19,264 nt of DNA from an uncultured Collinsella sp. (GCA_937989875.1 CALKBO010000008.1:1-19264), one strand, 5' to 3'; counted from the first letter of the stretch, positions 7,681-14,865 are shown. Program-made: numbers and translations. The notes: generated by a model not told the origin, from the letters alone.

Positions 7681-8358
7681 ATGTCCAAAAAGAACCGTGC
7701 CAAGTCCAAGGCCAAGCGCTTTGGCGAGGGCTCGGCCAAGCCGATTGTTTCGGCCGCGACCTACGGCGTGGGCGGCAATGCGTTTGCGCAGGCTATCGCC
7801 GACCCAGTCTCGACGGTGCACTCCAACAAGCCCGAGCTGCTGGTGGTCGACGGTTACAACGTGATCCACTGCACGCCGCGCTACGAAAAGCTCGTGTACG
7901 ACCATTCCGACGATCCGTATTCCAGCGACGTTCACGATATGGCGCGCACCGCCCTCATTAACGACGTTGCTGCCTTTGCCCAGGGCCGTTACGAGGCCGT
8001 GATCGTGTTTGACGGCGCGGGCAATATCTCCAGTGAACGTCCCAACCTGCCGGCCCGCGGCGTGCGCATCGAGTTCTCGCCGACGGGTGTTTCAGCCGAT
8101 ACCGTGGTGCAAAAGCTCTGCATCGAGGCGCGCGAGGAAGGCCGCGCATGCTCCGTGGTATCGAGCGACGGCACGATCCAGGCCGTCGTCATGGGCAAGG
8201 GTGTCACGCGCATCTCGAGCCGTATGCTGGTGGACGAGATCAAACAGATCGATAACGACGTTCACGAGGCAGAGGAAGCTCCGCAGATCAAGATGACTCT
8301 GGGCAGTCGCCTGAGCCCCGATGCCCTGGCCAAGCTCAAGGCCCTGCGCGGGAGGTAG
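7681..8358 (+). CDS. YacP-like NYN-domain ribonuclease
   Basis: A 225-residue protein with a YacP-type NYN (PIN-fold) domain from about residue 52. It begins LLVVDGYNVIH (acidic D57 and N60) and continues through VIVFDGAG and VVSSDGTIQ, whose acidic residues form the usual metal site. The B. subtilis relative (YacP/Rae1) is a ribosome-associated mRNA endonuclease. The N-terminal 50 residues are Lys/Ala-rich and probably disordered. It starts three bases after the rlmB stop, the same order as yacO-yacP in Bacillus, which supports a role in rRNA or mRNA metabolism on the ribosome. The active-site acids look intact. Exact function is inferred. Confidence 0.82.
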   Translation: MSKKNRAKSKAKRFGEGSAKPIVSAATYGVGGNAFAQAIADPVSTVHSNKPELLVVDGYNVIHCTPRYEKLVYDHSDDPYSSDVHDMARTALINDVAAFAQGRYEAVIVFDGAGNISSERPNLPARGVRIEFSPTGVSADTVVQKLCIEAREEGRACSVVSSDGTIQAVVMGKGVTRISSRMLVDEIKQIDNDVHEAEEAPQIKMTLGSRLSPDALAKLKALRGR

Positions 8359-8385
8359 GGAAGTTGGCGGGGCAATGCTGCCTCG

Positions 8386-9726
8386 CTAACTCCATTCAGC
8401 GATGTCGATCATTCTTTCGAGGCGCCACGTTAGCGCCTTTTTTAGATATGGCAGCCTTGCCGTGAGCGCGTCGTTTCTGGAAAGAATCTCGATTGCCTCG
8501 TCAACGAAGCCTTCGAGTTTGTCGCCGTCAAACCAGCCCATGTCCTCGACGAGCAACATTTGTTTGGCGGGGCTTGAATGAAATTGTGCGCTGGTAAAAC
8601 TGTGCTCTCCCGCCCTAAGCTCCTCTAGTGATATGTTGCACCAGAGCGATGAGCCCGAATCGAAGATGGGGGCAGGTCTGCAAGCTTGCGTGTTTACGTT
8701 TCGCACGAGGCCGAAGTTGCGCCAATGACGATCGTAGTTGGCAATGATGTCGTCACATACGATCATGCGGTCAAGGGCATCCTTGACGCCTGTCACCCCG
8801 AGCTCCTCGCAGTTTGCTACATATCGCTCGTAGTCGGTTAGCCGTTCATCTGCGTTTGCGTGCTGGTTTACATAGAACGCAGGGACATACTCTTCTTCAT
8901 CAGTTAAGAAGACATCGCATGTGCTCAGGGCGGAAGTGCCCGTGCCCTCGAGCGAGTAAGGCACATAATCGCAGGCGTTTAGGATGCGACGGTGGAGCGC
9001 GGTCGCCACCAGCTCGTTATAAGGTTCCTGGTCCAGGTGCGCTCCTGCCTTATGCAGAATTCGACGTTCGCCCTCGCACGTCCAGTACTTTTGAAGATTG
9101 CCGTCCGAGGTGTTATCGGGCTTTGCGGCAGCCGCTTTTCCCTCTGGGGCAAAGGGTGCAATGGTTAGCGAGACGTCATCAAAGGCGTTATTGAAGAAGT
9201 TGATATCCTCCCAGGTGAGGCCGGAACCTTGGGGCCTAATCCAATACTGGTCGGATAAGGAGAGGCCGAGATTTCGCTGGACGAGTTCATCGGGAACATC
9301 GACTGCGGCTTCTGCAAGCAGGGAGGCTAGCCCAATGCGTGCGAGCGGGATACCGCGGCCGCGCCACCAGATGCGGAAGGAGTCTAGCGATATGGGGCTA
9401 TTAGGGCCAAATACTCCAATAGGGGCGTGGGCGTAATCGATGTCGGCACCGATGTGGGTAAAGTCTTTTCGCGATGTGCTGTAGACCAGCTGAGCGACTT
9501 CGTACGTGCGGTTCATGAGGGTGAACGCGATCTCGCTCTTACCGTGGCCGCGGCGGGGACGTCCCCCCGTTTTGGTCACAGAGCGGAGTCGCGTGTCGAC
9601 GCTGTCTTTGTCGATGAGCCATACACCAGAAGCCTTGCGGGCCTCAAGTGCTCCGTTTTTTATGAGCTCCTGCACCCTGCGCGGAGTGATGCCGAGCAGC
9701 TCGGCGGCTTCTTTGGTAGTAAGCAT
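8386..9726 (-). CDS. Fused excisionase-type HTH and HipA-like kinase
   Basis: A 446-residue protein. Residues 1-45 are a MerR/excisionase-type helix-turn-helix (TTKEAAELLGITPRRVQELI). Residues about 60-200 are unassigned. Residues about 200-446 look like a HipA-fold kinase: a glycine-type loop near SDGNLQKYW (207-215), K226, catalytic NYDRHWRNFG (D332, N337) and a DFG-equivalent FDSGSS (D356). The N-terminal HipA subdomain is not recognisable. Kinase and DNA binder are thus one polypeptide, unlike hipBA at the window start. The ATG at 9726 fits the HTH family start and has AAGGG upstream; an ATG at 9768 would lie inside the operator. It converges with the YacP-like gene, 27 bases apart. The palindromic operator upstream suggests self-repression. 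Kinase activity and toxicity are inferred. Confidence 0.78.
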   Translation of the reverse strand: MLTTKEAAELLGITPRRVQELIKNGALEARKASGVWLIDKDSVDTRLRSVTKTGGRPRRGHGKSEIAFTLMNRTYEVAQLVYSTSRKDFTHIGADIDYAHAPIGVFGPNSPISLDSFRIWWRGRGIPLARIGLASLLAEAAVDVPDELVQRNLGLSLSDQYWIRPQGSGLTWEDINFFNNAFDDVSLTIAPFAPEGKAAAAKPDNTSDGNLQKYWTCEGERRILHKAGAHLDQEPYNELVATALHRRILNACDYVPYSLEGTGTSALSTCDVFLTDEEEYVPAFYVNQHANADERLTDYERYVANCEELGVTGVKDALDRMIVCDDIIANYDRHWRNFGLVRNVNTQACRPAPIFDSGSSLWCNISLEELRAGEHSFTSAQFHSSPAKQMLLVEDMGWFDGDKLEGFVDEAIEILSRNDALTARLPYLKKALTWRLERMIDIAEWS

Positions 9727-9730
9727 CGCG

Positions 9731-9803
9731 AAACCCTTCGTTAGAACGAATAGTTTTATATATAGCAATTGTAATTAAAACTATTCGTTCTAACGAATGG
9801 TTT
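9731..9803 (-). promoter_or_regulatory. Large inverted-repeat operator/promoter of the HTH-HipA gene
   Basis: Arms 9731-9757 and 9777-9803 are inverted copies over 27 bp with one mismatch (21 bp perfect: 9737-9757 with 9777-9797), spaced by 19 bp. Each arm holds its own palindrome, TTCGTT-N2-AACGAA, at 9737-9750 and 9784-9797, with centres 47 bp apart. The AT-rich spacer carries a minus-strand TATATA that suits a -10. A dimeric HTH at each palindrome would bracket the promoter. The near arm ends five bases from the start codon. Confidence 0.75.
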
Positions 9804-9848
9804 TGAGATTGAGGGCGAACCGACAGAAATGAACGGGCCTGGTACCTG

Positions 9849-9878
9849 TTGTTGCTGGATTTTGCATATTTGTATAAC
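9849..9878 (+). promoter_or_regulatory. Candidate promoter of tRNA-Thr(UGU)
   Basis: TTGTTG (9849-9854), an 18-bp spacer and TATAAC (9873-9878) lie about 70 bp before the tRNA. The 18-bp spacing equals that of the two better promoters at 14682 and 16513. Confidence 0.5.
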
Positions 9879-9950
9879 GCCGTGTGGCCTGTTGCGCCTC
9901 GTCCGCAATTCCTTTATTCTTAACTGGCTTCGCGCGAAAGCGCCAAGTGT

Positions 9951-10025
9951 GCCAGTGTGGCGCAACGGTAGCGCAACTGATTTGTAATCAGTGGGTTGCA
10001 GGTTCGATTCCTGTCACTGGCTCCA
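9951..10025 (+). tRNA. tRNA-Thr (anticodon UGU)
   Basis: Acceptor stem GCCAGTG (9951-9957) pairs with CACTGGC (10015-10021), followed by discriminator T and an encoded CCA. The anticodon loop TTTGTAA (9981-9987) gives TGT at 9983-9985, and the T-loop TTCGATT is normal. It reads ACA and, by wobble, ACG codons, complementing the GGU isoacceptor at 14866. Confidence 0.95.
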
Positions 10026-10034
10026 TGAGAGTTT

Positions 10035-10074
10035 CGGGCTCTGTTCCCTTGTGGGACAGGGCCCGTTTCTATTT
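10035..10074 (+). terminator. Terminator of tRNA-Thr(UGU)
   Basis: A stem of about 12 bp (10035-10048 with 10053-10065, one bulged T and one G-U) with loop TTGT is followed by TTTCTATTT, ten bases after the tRNA CCA end. Confidence 0.75.
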
Positions 10075-10132
10075 AGGTGGTGCGCCATCGGGTTAGCGCC
10101 CATCCCGTTTTTGGTTTGTCTCGTCCTCCAGT

Positions 10133-10191
10133 TTGTCTAAATCTGTAACACCAAGACCGATATTTGGCATCTAACTGTTACAGATTGAGAT
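10133..10191 (+). repeat. 59-bp palindromic repeat, copy 1
   Basis: ATCTGTAACA (10141-10150) and TGTTACAGAT (10176-10185) form a perfect inverted repeat around a 25-bp core. Outer blocks TTGTCT and AGAT flank it. Aligned with the reverse complement of copy 2, the arms are identical and 15 of 25 core positions match (pattern CAAGA, 4 variable, TATT, 2 variable, GC, 1 variable, TCTA). No ORF or tRNA fits here. Confidence 0.75.
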
Positions 10192-10214
10192 GAAACTTAG
10201 GGTGTTTTAGGAAT

Positions 10215-10273
10215 ATCTTGATCTGTAACATGTAGAAGCGGAATAGGCCTCTTGCTGTTACAGATCGAGACAA
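10215..10273 (-). repeat. 59-bp palindromic repeat, copy 2 (inverted)
   Basis: The same element as 10133-10191, lying in the opposite orientation with its arms displaced by exactly 80 bp (10221-10230 and 10256-10265). The core length is again 25 bp. An extra TTTGTCTCG at 10115-10123 may be the remnant of a third copy. The rest of the gap (10075-10132, 10274-10422) holds only these pieces and the repeat family at 10300-10366. Confidence 0.75.
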
Positions 10274-10299
10274 GGGCGGGTACGGACCTGGATGTTCTG

Positions 10300-10366
10300 C
10301 TCGAGCGTGGATTTCTGGACACGCGAGAGAAGAAAATCTTCCGACCGGAGAACGAGCGTGGATAAT
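10300..10366 (+). repeat. GAGCGTGGAT repeat pair, left copy of dispersed family
   Basis: GAGCGTGGAT occurs near 10303-10312 (followed by TTCTGG) and again at 10354-10363 (followed by AAT). The segment 10338-10366 matches 14388-14416 in about 24 of 29 positions, so the same element lies on both sides of the beta-glucoside locus. This copy has lost the long right arm seen at 14450-14465. Confidence 0.6.
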
Positions 10367-10422
10367 TAACTTGGATAGGGAGCTAAGGTAAACACCGATT
10401 GTCTATCGAAGGCTTTAGAAAC

Positions 10423-10457
10423 AACGACCCCGATTTCATTGTGGAATCGGGGTCGTT
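10423..10457 (-). terminator. Terminator of the PTS operon
   Basis: A perfect 13-bp stem, AACGACCCCGATT (10423-10435) with 10445-10457, and a 9-nt loop. On the minus strand the stem is followed by GTTTCT, about 100 bases after the PTS stop. It could also stop plus-strand transcription (TTTGT follows). Confidence 0.75.
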
Positions 10458-10557
10458 TGTGCCTGAGGAATCCGAATGGATTAATCGAGCTCCTAAGGGA
10501 CTCTTGGGTTCTTGCTAATGGTCTGCCGAGGATGTCCCCAATGCAAGCAGCGGGCAT

Positions 10558-11958
10558 CTACTCAATATAGTTGGGATTCTTCTTGATGATCACGCGTGCA
10601 GCGATGAACGAGACAACGATGGCGATGACGGCGACAACGCACGCCAGTACAAAGTTGCCCATGGATCCATCGGGAGCGATAAAGATCAGCGCAGAAAGAA
10701 GACCGGGGCATGCTCCCGCAACATACTCCTTCAGGACGAAGATGCCTGCAGGGAGTCCCGCGCAGAGGGCGCCGATTGCTGTGCCGACAAGCAGGCGGGG
10801 ACGCTCGATGAGGCAGCCGTAAAATGCGGGCTCAGTTACGCCACAGAGTGCGGTGACGGCAACCGTGGTGACCATACCTCTCTTCTCCTTGTTGCCTTTC
10901 ATTGCAGTTGCCAAGGCGAGACTCGTGCCGCCAATGCAGAGGTTTGAGATGAAGCCAAAGATGATGGGCGCCCAGCCGAGCTGCGCCAAGCTCGTAACTT
11001 CGATCGCGATGTAGGCCTTATCAAGACCGAGCATGACAAAATAGGGGTTAAGGGCTGCAAGGATTGGAGTAGCGATAAATGCCACGTTATCCATGAGCCA
11101 CGTGGCGGCATCACTCAGCGCGTAGCCCATCATGCTGCCGGCGGGGCCGAGGATAATCAGCTCAACAGGCACGACGATGAACATGGTGAGCAGCGGCTTC
11201 AAGAACAGTTTGGTAATGTCGGGGATGATTTTCTGAAGACCGCGATCAACAAAGTACATGAACACAACGCCCAGTACGATGGGCACCACCGTGCTCGAGT
11301 AGTCATTCGTCGGGATGGGGATGCCAAGAAAGTCGAGACCCTCAGCACCGCTAATAGACGAGCTAATCATGATTGCGCCCAGCAGTGCGCCCATGATAGG
11401 CTGCATCTTCATGACGGCGGCGAGCTGATAGCCGAGGTAAACGGGCAGGAAGCTAAATGAGGCGCTGAAGATCGCCAGCAGAACCTGGGCGGTTCCGCTA
11501 TCGGTGCTCAATCCACAATAATTGACCAGGAGATTCTTGATCGAAAGAATGAGTCCGCCAACGATGAGCGCCGGGACGATGGGCATGAATACCTGTGCAG
11601 AGACGTTCCCGAATTTCTCAATCAAGCCCATGGCGGTGTTACCGCTTTTAATGCCTTCTGCAAGGTCTTTGGCGGTTTGGGCATCGTCGGCAACCGTGCC
11701 ACCGCCGACTTCGATTCCCGCGAAGTCGAGGAAGTCGTTGTAGGCCTCGGTGACGTTGGGGCCGATGATCACCTGAAGCTGGCCACCGCTGACTACTGCC
11801 CCGAGCGCCTGGTCAGCCGATTTGGCGAGCTGGAGATCGATGATCGAGGTGTCTCGTGCGTCGATGCGAAGGCGCGTCGCACAATGAGTTACCGATGTAA
11901 TGTTCTCTTTGCCGCCAACAGCCTTTAGGACTGTTTCGGACATTGCCTGATATTTCAT
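10558..11958 (-). CDS. PTS beta-glucoside-type transporter subunit IIBC
   Basis: A 466-residue membrane permease that imports and phosphorylates a sugar, probably a beta-glucoside or beta-galactoside. The N-terminal IIB domain (about 1-80) has the phospho-accepting cysteine C26 in THCATRLR, as in the glucose/beta-glucoside family. From about residue 100 a IIC domain of roughly ten hydrophobic segments follows, including GVTEPAFYG near residue 370. No IIA domain is fused at the C-terminus, unlike E. coli BglF (about 625 residues), and none is encoded in the window, so an unlinked IIA must supply phosphate. The ATG has AGGAG six bases upstream. It begins nine bases after the GH1 gene's stop, so the two form an operon. 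Confidence 0.9.
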   Translation of the reverse strand: MKYQAMSETVLKAVGGKENITSVTHCATRLRIDARDTSIIDLQLAKSADQALGAVVSGGQLQVIIGPNVTEAYNDFLDFAGIEVGGGTVADDAQTAKDLAEGIKSGNTAMGLIEKFGNVSAQVFMPIVPALIVGGLILSIKNLLVNYCGLSTDSGTAQVLLAIFSASFSFLPVYLGYQLAAVMKMQPIMGALLGAIMISSSISGAEGLDFLGIPIPTNDYSSTVVPIVLGVVFMYFVDRGLQKIIPDITKLFLKPLLTMFIVVPVELIILGPAGSMMGYALSDAATWLMDNVAFIATPILAALNPYFVMLGLDKAYIAIEVTSLAQLGWAPIIFGFISNLCIGGTSLALATAMKGNKEKRGMVTTVAVTALCGVTEPAFYGCLIERPRLLVGTAIGALCAGLPAGIFVLKEYVAGACPGLLSALIFIAPDGSMGNFVLACVVAVIAIVVSFIAARVIIKKNPNYIE

Positions 11959-11967
11959 CTCTTTCTC

Positions 11968-13386
11968 CTAACCTTCCTGCTCCTGATACTTCGAGATAAG
12001 GTCTCGGTACCAATACCAGCTCTTTTTGGGGGTGCGCTCCAGATTGTTCTCGAAGTCGATATGGACAAGTCCGTATCGTTTTTCGTAGCCGTTGATCCAG
12101 CTATACAGATCCATCGTCGACCAGAGGTAGTAGCCCTCAACGCGCGCGCCGTCGCGCTTAGCCCTCATCATGTGCTCGATGAACTGGCCCAGAAGCTCGA
12201 TGCGGTCATCATCGTGGATCATTCCGTCTGCGTCTGGTTGCTCATAGGCGCCATGTCCGTTTTCCGTAATAAAGATGCGGGGCGCGTCATAGCGCTCGTG
12301 GACATCCATGATGGTTGAATACATGCAACTTGGGAGTATTTCGCGGCCCCATTTATTGCGGGGAACATTGCTGTCGCGGGCGCTTTCAAACAAGGGCGCA
12401 ATGCATTTTCCTTCGACCTTTTTGCTCGAACCGCCCTTATTGTTCGCCGAAACGGCAAGCTCTCCACCGTGCCAGTCGGTTACATACTCTCGGCAATACA
12501 CGTTGAGTCCAATAAAATCGACTTTACCGTCTCTGAATTCTTCTACGTCATTTGGGGATCGATAGAGCGAGACGCCAAGTTTTTCAAGGATTTCGTCCAT
12601 TTCTGGCGGCAGTTGACCCTGAAGTGCTGGTGCCAGAATCATGCGATTGGCGAAAAAGTCTGCGTATCGAAATACGTCATCGGGGTGCTCGGTTGCCGGG
12701 TCGAGTTCGACAACGCCGCCATCGTGGACGGCGCCGATGATGCCGTCGTAGCCCATTTGACGATATGCTCGGACTGCGAGTGCGCTTGCGCGCATCAGGT
12801 TGTACTGAAACTGCATGTACGACTGAACGTCGAGCGATCGATTGGGGGGATAGTTGCCCAACATGTTTACGCAGTAGCTGTAGAAATGCGGCTCGTTAAC
12901 GGTAGCCCAGATTTTGACGCGGTCTCCAAAGCGCTCAAAGCAAATCTTGGCGTATTTGCAGAACCATTCTGCCATATCGTTGTTCAGCCATCCGCCTTTG
13001 CAAGCAAGCGTGAATGGCAGATCGTAATGGAACAGCGTAACGTTGGGCTCTATGCCATTTTCGAGGCAGCAATCAATGACCCGATTATAAAAATCGATAC
13101 CCTTTTCATTCACTTCACCGATACCCGTGGGGATGATTCGACTCCATGAAAGAGAGAAGCGATAGGTGTTTTGTCCGCCTTCTTTCATCATGCGGATATC
13201 TTCTTCATAGCGATGGTAGAAGTCGCAAGATACATCACCGTCAACATGGTTGATGTTCTTATTGCTTGTGTGGTTAAAGAAATCCCACTCGCCAAGGCCT
13301 TTGCCGTCTTCGTTCCAGGCACCCTCGCACTGATAAGACGCCGTGGCGGAACCCCAGAGAAACGGGATGTTGTTCACGTTGCCCAT
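11968..13386 (-). CDS. GH1 6-phospho-beta-glycosidase
   Basis: A 472-residue glycoside hydrolase family 1 enzyme that should cleave the phosphorylated disaccharide or glycoside delivered by the PTS. The acid/base is in TVNEPH (E165) and the nucleophile in ITENGHG (E375). The phosphate-binding trio of 6-phospho enzymes appears in DLYSWINGYEKRYG as S429, K436 and Y438. The residue after the serine is W430. From remembered family studies, Trp here marks 6-phospho-beta-galactosidases such as LacG, while 6-phospho-beta-glucosidases carry a small residue, so the substrate is open. The start is the third in-frame ATG (13386), because GAAAGGGG sits five bases upstream. It is first in the operon; a divergent RpiR regulator lies upstream. 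Confidence 0.9.
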   Translation of the reverse strand: MGNVNNIPFLWGSATASYQCEGAWNEDGKGLGEWDFFNHTSNKNINHVDGDVSCDFYHRYEEDIRMMKEGGQNTYRFSLSWSRIIPTGIGEVNEKGIDFYNRVIDCCLENGIEPNVTLFHYDLPFTLACKGGWLNNDMAEWFCKYAKICFERFGDRVKIWATVNEPHFYSYCVNMLGNYPPNRSLDVQSYMQFQYNLMRASALAVRAYRQMGYDGIIGAVHDGGVVELDPATEHPDDVFRYADFFANRMILAPALQGQLPPEMDEILEKLGVSLYRSPNDVEEFRDGKVDFIGLNVYCREYVTDWHGGELAVSANNKGGSSKKVEGKCIAPLFESARDSNVPRNKWGREILPSCMYSTIMDVHERYDAPRIFITENGHGAYEQPDADGMIHDDDRIELLGQFIEHMMRAKRDGARVEGYYLWSTMDLYSWINGYEKRYGLVHIDFENNLERTPKKSWYWYRDLISKYQEQEG

Positions 13387-13453
13387 GAATCCCCTTTCCA
13401 TCATTCAACACGGTGGATACGTGTGGCGGAATTACGATTAAGATGACGTCAAC

Positions 13454-13495
13454 TGATTTGAATCATAGGAGAACGACCAAAGCTGTTTGATTCAA
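13454..13495. promoter_or_regulatory. Candidate operator between GH1 and rpiR genes
   Basis: TTGAATCA (13458-13465) and TGATTCAA (13488-13495) are inverted copies 22 bp apart. The first lies within the palindrome TGATTTGAATCA (13454-13465). On the minus strand a -10-like TATGAT (13467-13462) overlaps the first half, so a bound regulator would block the GH1-PTS promoter. No good -35 is visible. The RpiR protein encoded beside it is the obvious candidate binder. Confidence 0.5.
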
Positions 13496-13537
13496 TAAAT
13501 GAACTATGATTTCGAGGAGAGCGGAAAGAGGGATCAC

Positions 13538-14374
13538 GTGAATATCAATGACTTCGATGTGCTCAATCGCATTAGCTCCATCATCAACAGCGAGTTTGGG
13601 TCAAACGATGCCGCCATCGCTCGATATCTCATCGCTCACATTAGGCGTTCGAGCGAAATCAATGTTGCCACAATAGCCCGCGATGCATTCGTGACCCGTT
13701 CCGCTGTTCGTCGTTTCTGCAATCGATTGGGCTACCAGTCTCTTAGCGATTTGAAAGAATCATTTACTCAATCAGTCTTTCCAAGCGACTTAAGCCATCG
13801 AGAGGAGGAATTTGGCTACGAGGAGTACAGGGCAGAGCTCGACGTTCGCATGATCGAGATGTTCGCTGAGGTTGAAAGCGGCGTGTCCGATATCGCTATT
13901 AAGCACCTTGCCGACGAAATTGATGGCCATAAAAACGTTGAAATCTGGTGCACCAATAATGTGAGCGCCAATCTCGTACGATTTCAGCAGGAAATGTTTT
14001 ATGCGGGCAAGATAGTTCGCATAGTTGCTGGGGCTAACGTCGCGGAATTGAAAAACATGGGAGACGCTTCGCAGTCATTGATAATTCTCGTATCGGTCTC
14101 CGGGCTATTTGCGTCCCAGGCGCGTGAGTATCTTGATTGCCGTTCGGGCAGGAAGATTCTAATTACTGCGTTTAGCAACGATGACAAATCGAGGTCTTTT
14201 GACCGTGTATATCGTCTTGGTAATGCGGGAAACGGAATTGACCGACTCGGCGTTTATTCGAAATACGCCATGACCTATTTCTTCGACTTGCTATCGTCGT
14301 GTTACTTGAGTCGCTACCCCTGCACCAAGGGGGAGCCGCTCTATGGGTCTACTTTGGTCTGGCCCGAGCAGTAG
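13538..14374 (+). CDS. RpiR-family transcriptional regulator
   Basis: A 278-residue regulator, the usual length for RpiR proteins: an N-terminal HTH (about 1-75, with NVATIARDAFVTRSAVRRFC) and a C-terminal SIS-type sugar-phosphate domain (about 115-240, with VEIWCTNNVSANL and LIILVSVSGLFASQ). It probably senses a phosphosugar and controls the divergent GH1-PTS operon. The start is GTG at 13538, with GGAAAGAGGG five bases upstream and a family-like start (NINDFDVLNRI). ATG at 13499 is in frame and would add 13 residues but has no ribosome binding site. Regulators in beta-glucoside loci are often BglG antiterminators; here it is RpiR. The SIS domain looks divergent. Which sugar it senses is unknown. 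Confidence 0.85.
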   Translation: MNINDFDVLNRISSIINSEFGSNDAAIARYLIAHIRRSSEINVATIARDAFVTRSAVRRFCNRLGYQSLSDLKESFTQSVFPSDLSHREEEFGYEEYRAELDVRMIEMFAEVESGVSDIAIKHLADEIDGHKNVEIWCTNNVSANLVRFQQEMFYAGKIVRIVAGANVAELKNMGDASQSLIILVSVSGLFASQAREYLDCRSGRKILITAFSNDDKSRSFDRVYRLGNAGNGIDRLGVYSKYAMTYFFDLLSSCYLSRYPCTKGEPLYGSTLVWPEQ

Positions 14375-14387
14375 CGGCTCTATAGTT

Positions 14388-14466
14388 CTCCCGTCTGGAG
14401 AATGAGCGTGGATAATCTCCGCTTTGGGCTTAGAGCCGCGCTAAAAGCGGGAGATTATCCACGCTT
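14388..14466 (+). repeat. Long palindromic repeat, right copy of dispersed family
   Basis: AGCGTGGATAATCTCC (14405-14420) pairs perfectly with 14450-14465. After one bulged G the stem continues with GCTTT (14421-14425) and AAAGC (14444-14448), and a small GGCT-TAG-AGCC tip lies inside. The left part, 14388-14416, repeats 10338-10366. No U-tract follows, so it is not a normal terminator although it lies 14 bases after the rpiR stop. GTGGATAA/TTATCCAC resembles DnaA boxes (TTATCCACA). Nothing gene-like was found in 14467-14681; a short hairpin TAGATAC/GTATCTA lies at 14646-14671. Confidence 0.7.
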
Positions 14467-14681
14467 GAACGTGCCGTGGAAGCACGATCGTGACCTATGT
14501 AATAGTGCAAGAGGGTCGGTATCGAAGGTCGATGCTGCAGATGTACTCCACCGTGACAAAGTGTTCCCTCGGGAAATGTCACCAGCGTAGCCAAATCCAT
14601 CGTCCTTCATATCCAAACTCAGTAAAACCGCAGGTCAAAGATATATAGATACGCCCGGGGCCGTGTATCTAGAGGTTTTCG

Positions 14682-14711
14682 TTGACAGCCCCCAAGGTGG
14701 CATCGTATTAT
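14682..14711 (+). promoter_or_regulatory. Strong promoter of the tRNA-tuf operon
   Basis: Consensus TTGACA (14682-14687), an 18-bp spacer and TATTAT (14706-14711), about 60 bases before tRNA-Tyr. The -35 sits in GAGGTTTTCGTTGACAGC (14672-14689), which recurs with one change before rpmG. Confidence 0.85.
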
Positions 14712-14773
14712 CTTCTTCGTTCGCGGGGGCGGCGGTCCAAAAGACCAAAGGACCTGCGGATACTTGAACGATT

Positions 14774-14855
14774 GGGAGTTTGCCCGAGTGGTTAATGGGG
14801 ACGGGCTGTAAACCCGTTGGCTCTGCCTACATAGGTTCGAATCCTATAGCTCCCA
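14774..14855 (+). tRNA. tRNA-Tyr (anticodon GUA)
   Basis: A class II tRNA with long variable arm. Acceptor GGGAGTT (14774-14780) pairs with AGCTCCC (14848-14854); the discriminator is A. Anticodon GTA is at 14808-14810 and the T-loop is TTCGAAT. The 3' end reads ACCC, so CCA is not encoded, unlike the other four tRNAs here. Confidence 0.93.
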
Positions 14856-14865
14856 CCCGTCAAGT

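Noticed and set aside
9951..10025. tRNA-Thr as integration site for the HTH-HipA gene
   Set aside because: No integrase and no duplicated tRNA 3' end found in the window.
10133..10273. CRISPR array
   Set aside because: Only two units, in opposite orientations, with conserved rather than variable cores and no cas genes.
10366..10557. 63-codon minus-strand frame downstream of the PTS gene
   Set aside because: It spans the operon terminator stem and has no domain features.
14402..14590. 62-codon plus-strand frame after rpiR
   Set aside because: Most of it lies in the palindromic repeat; no ribosome binding site or homology seen.
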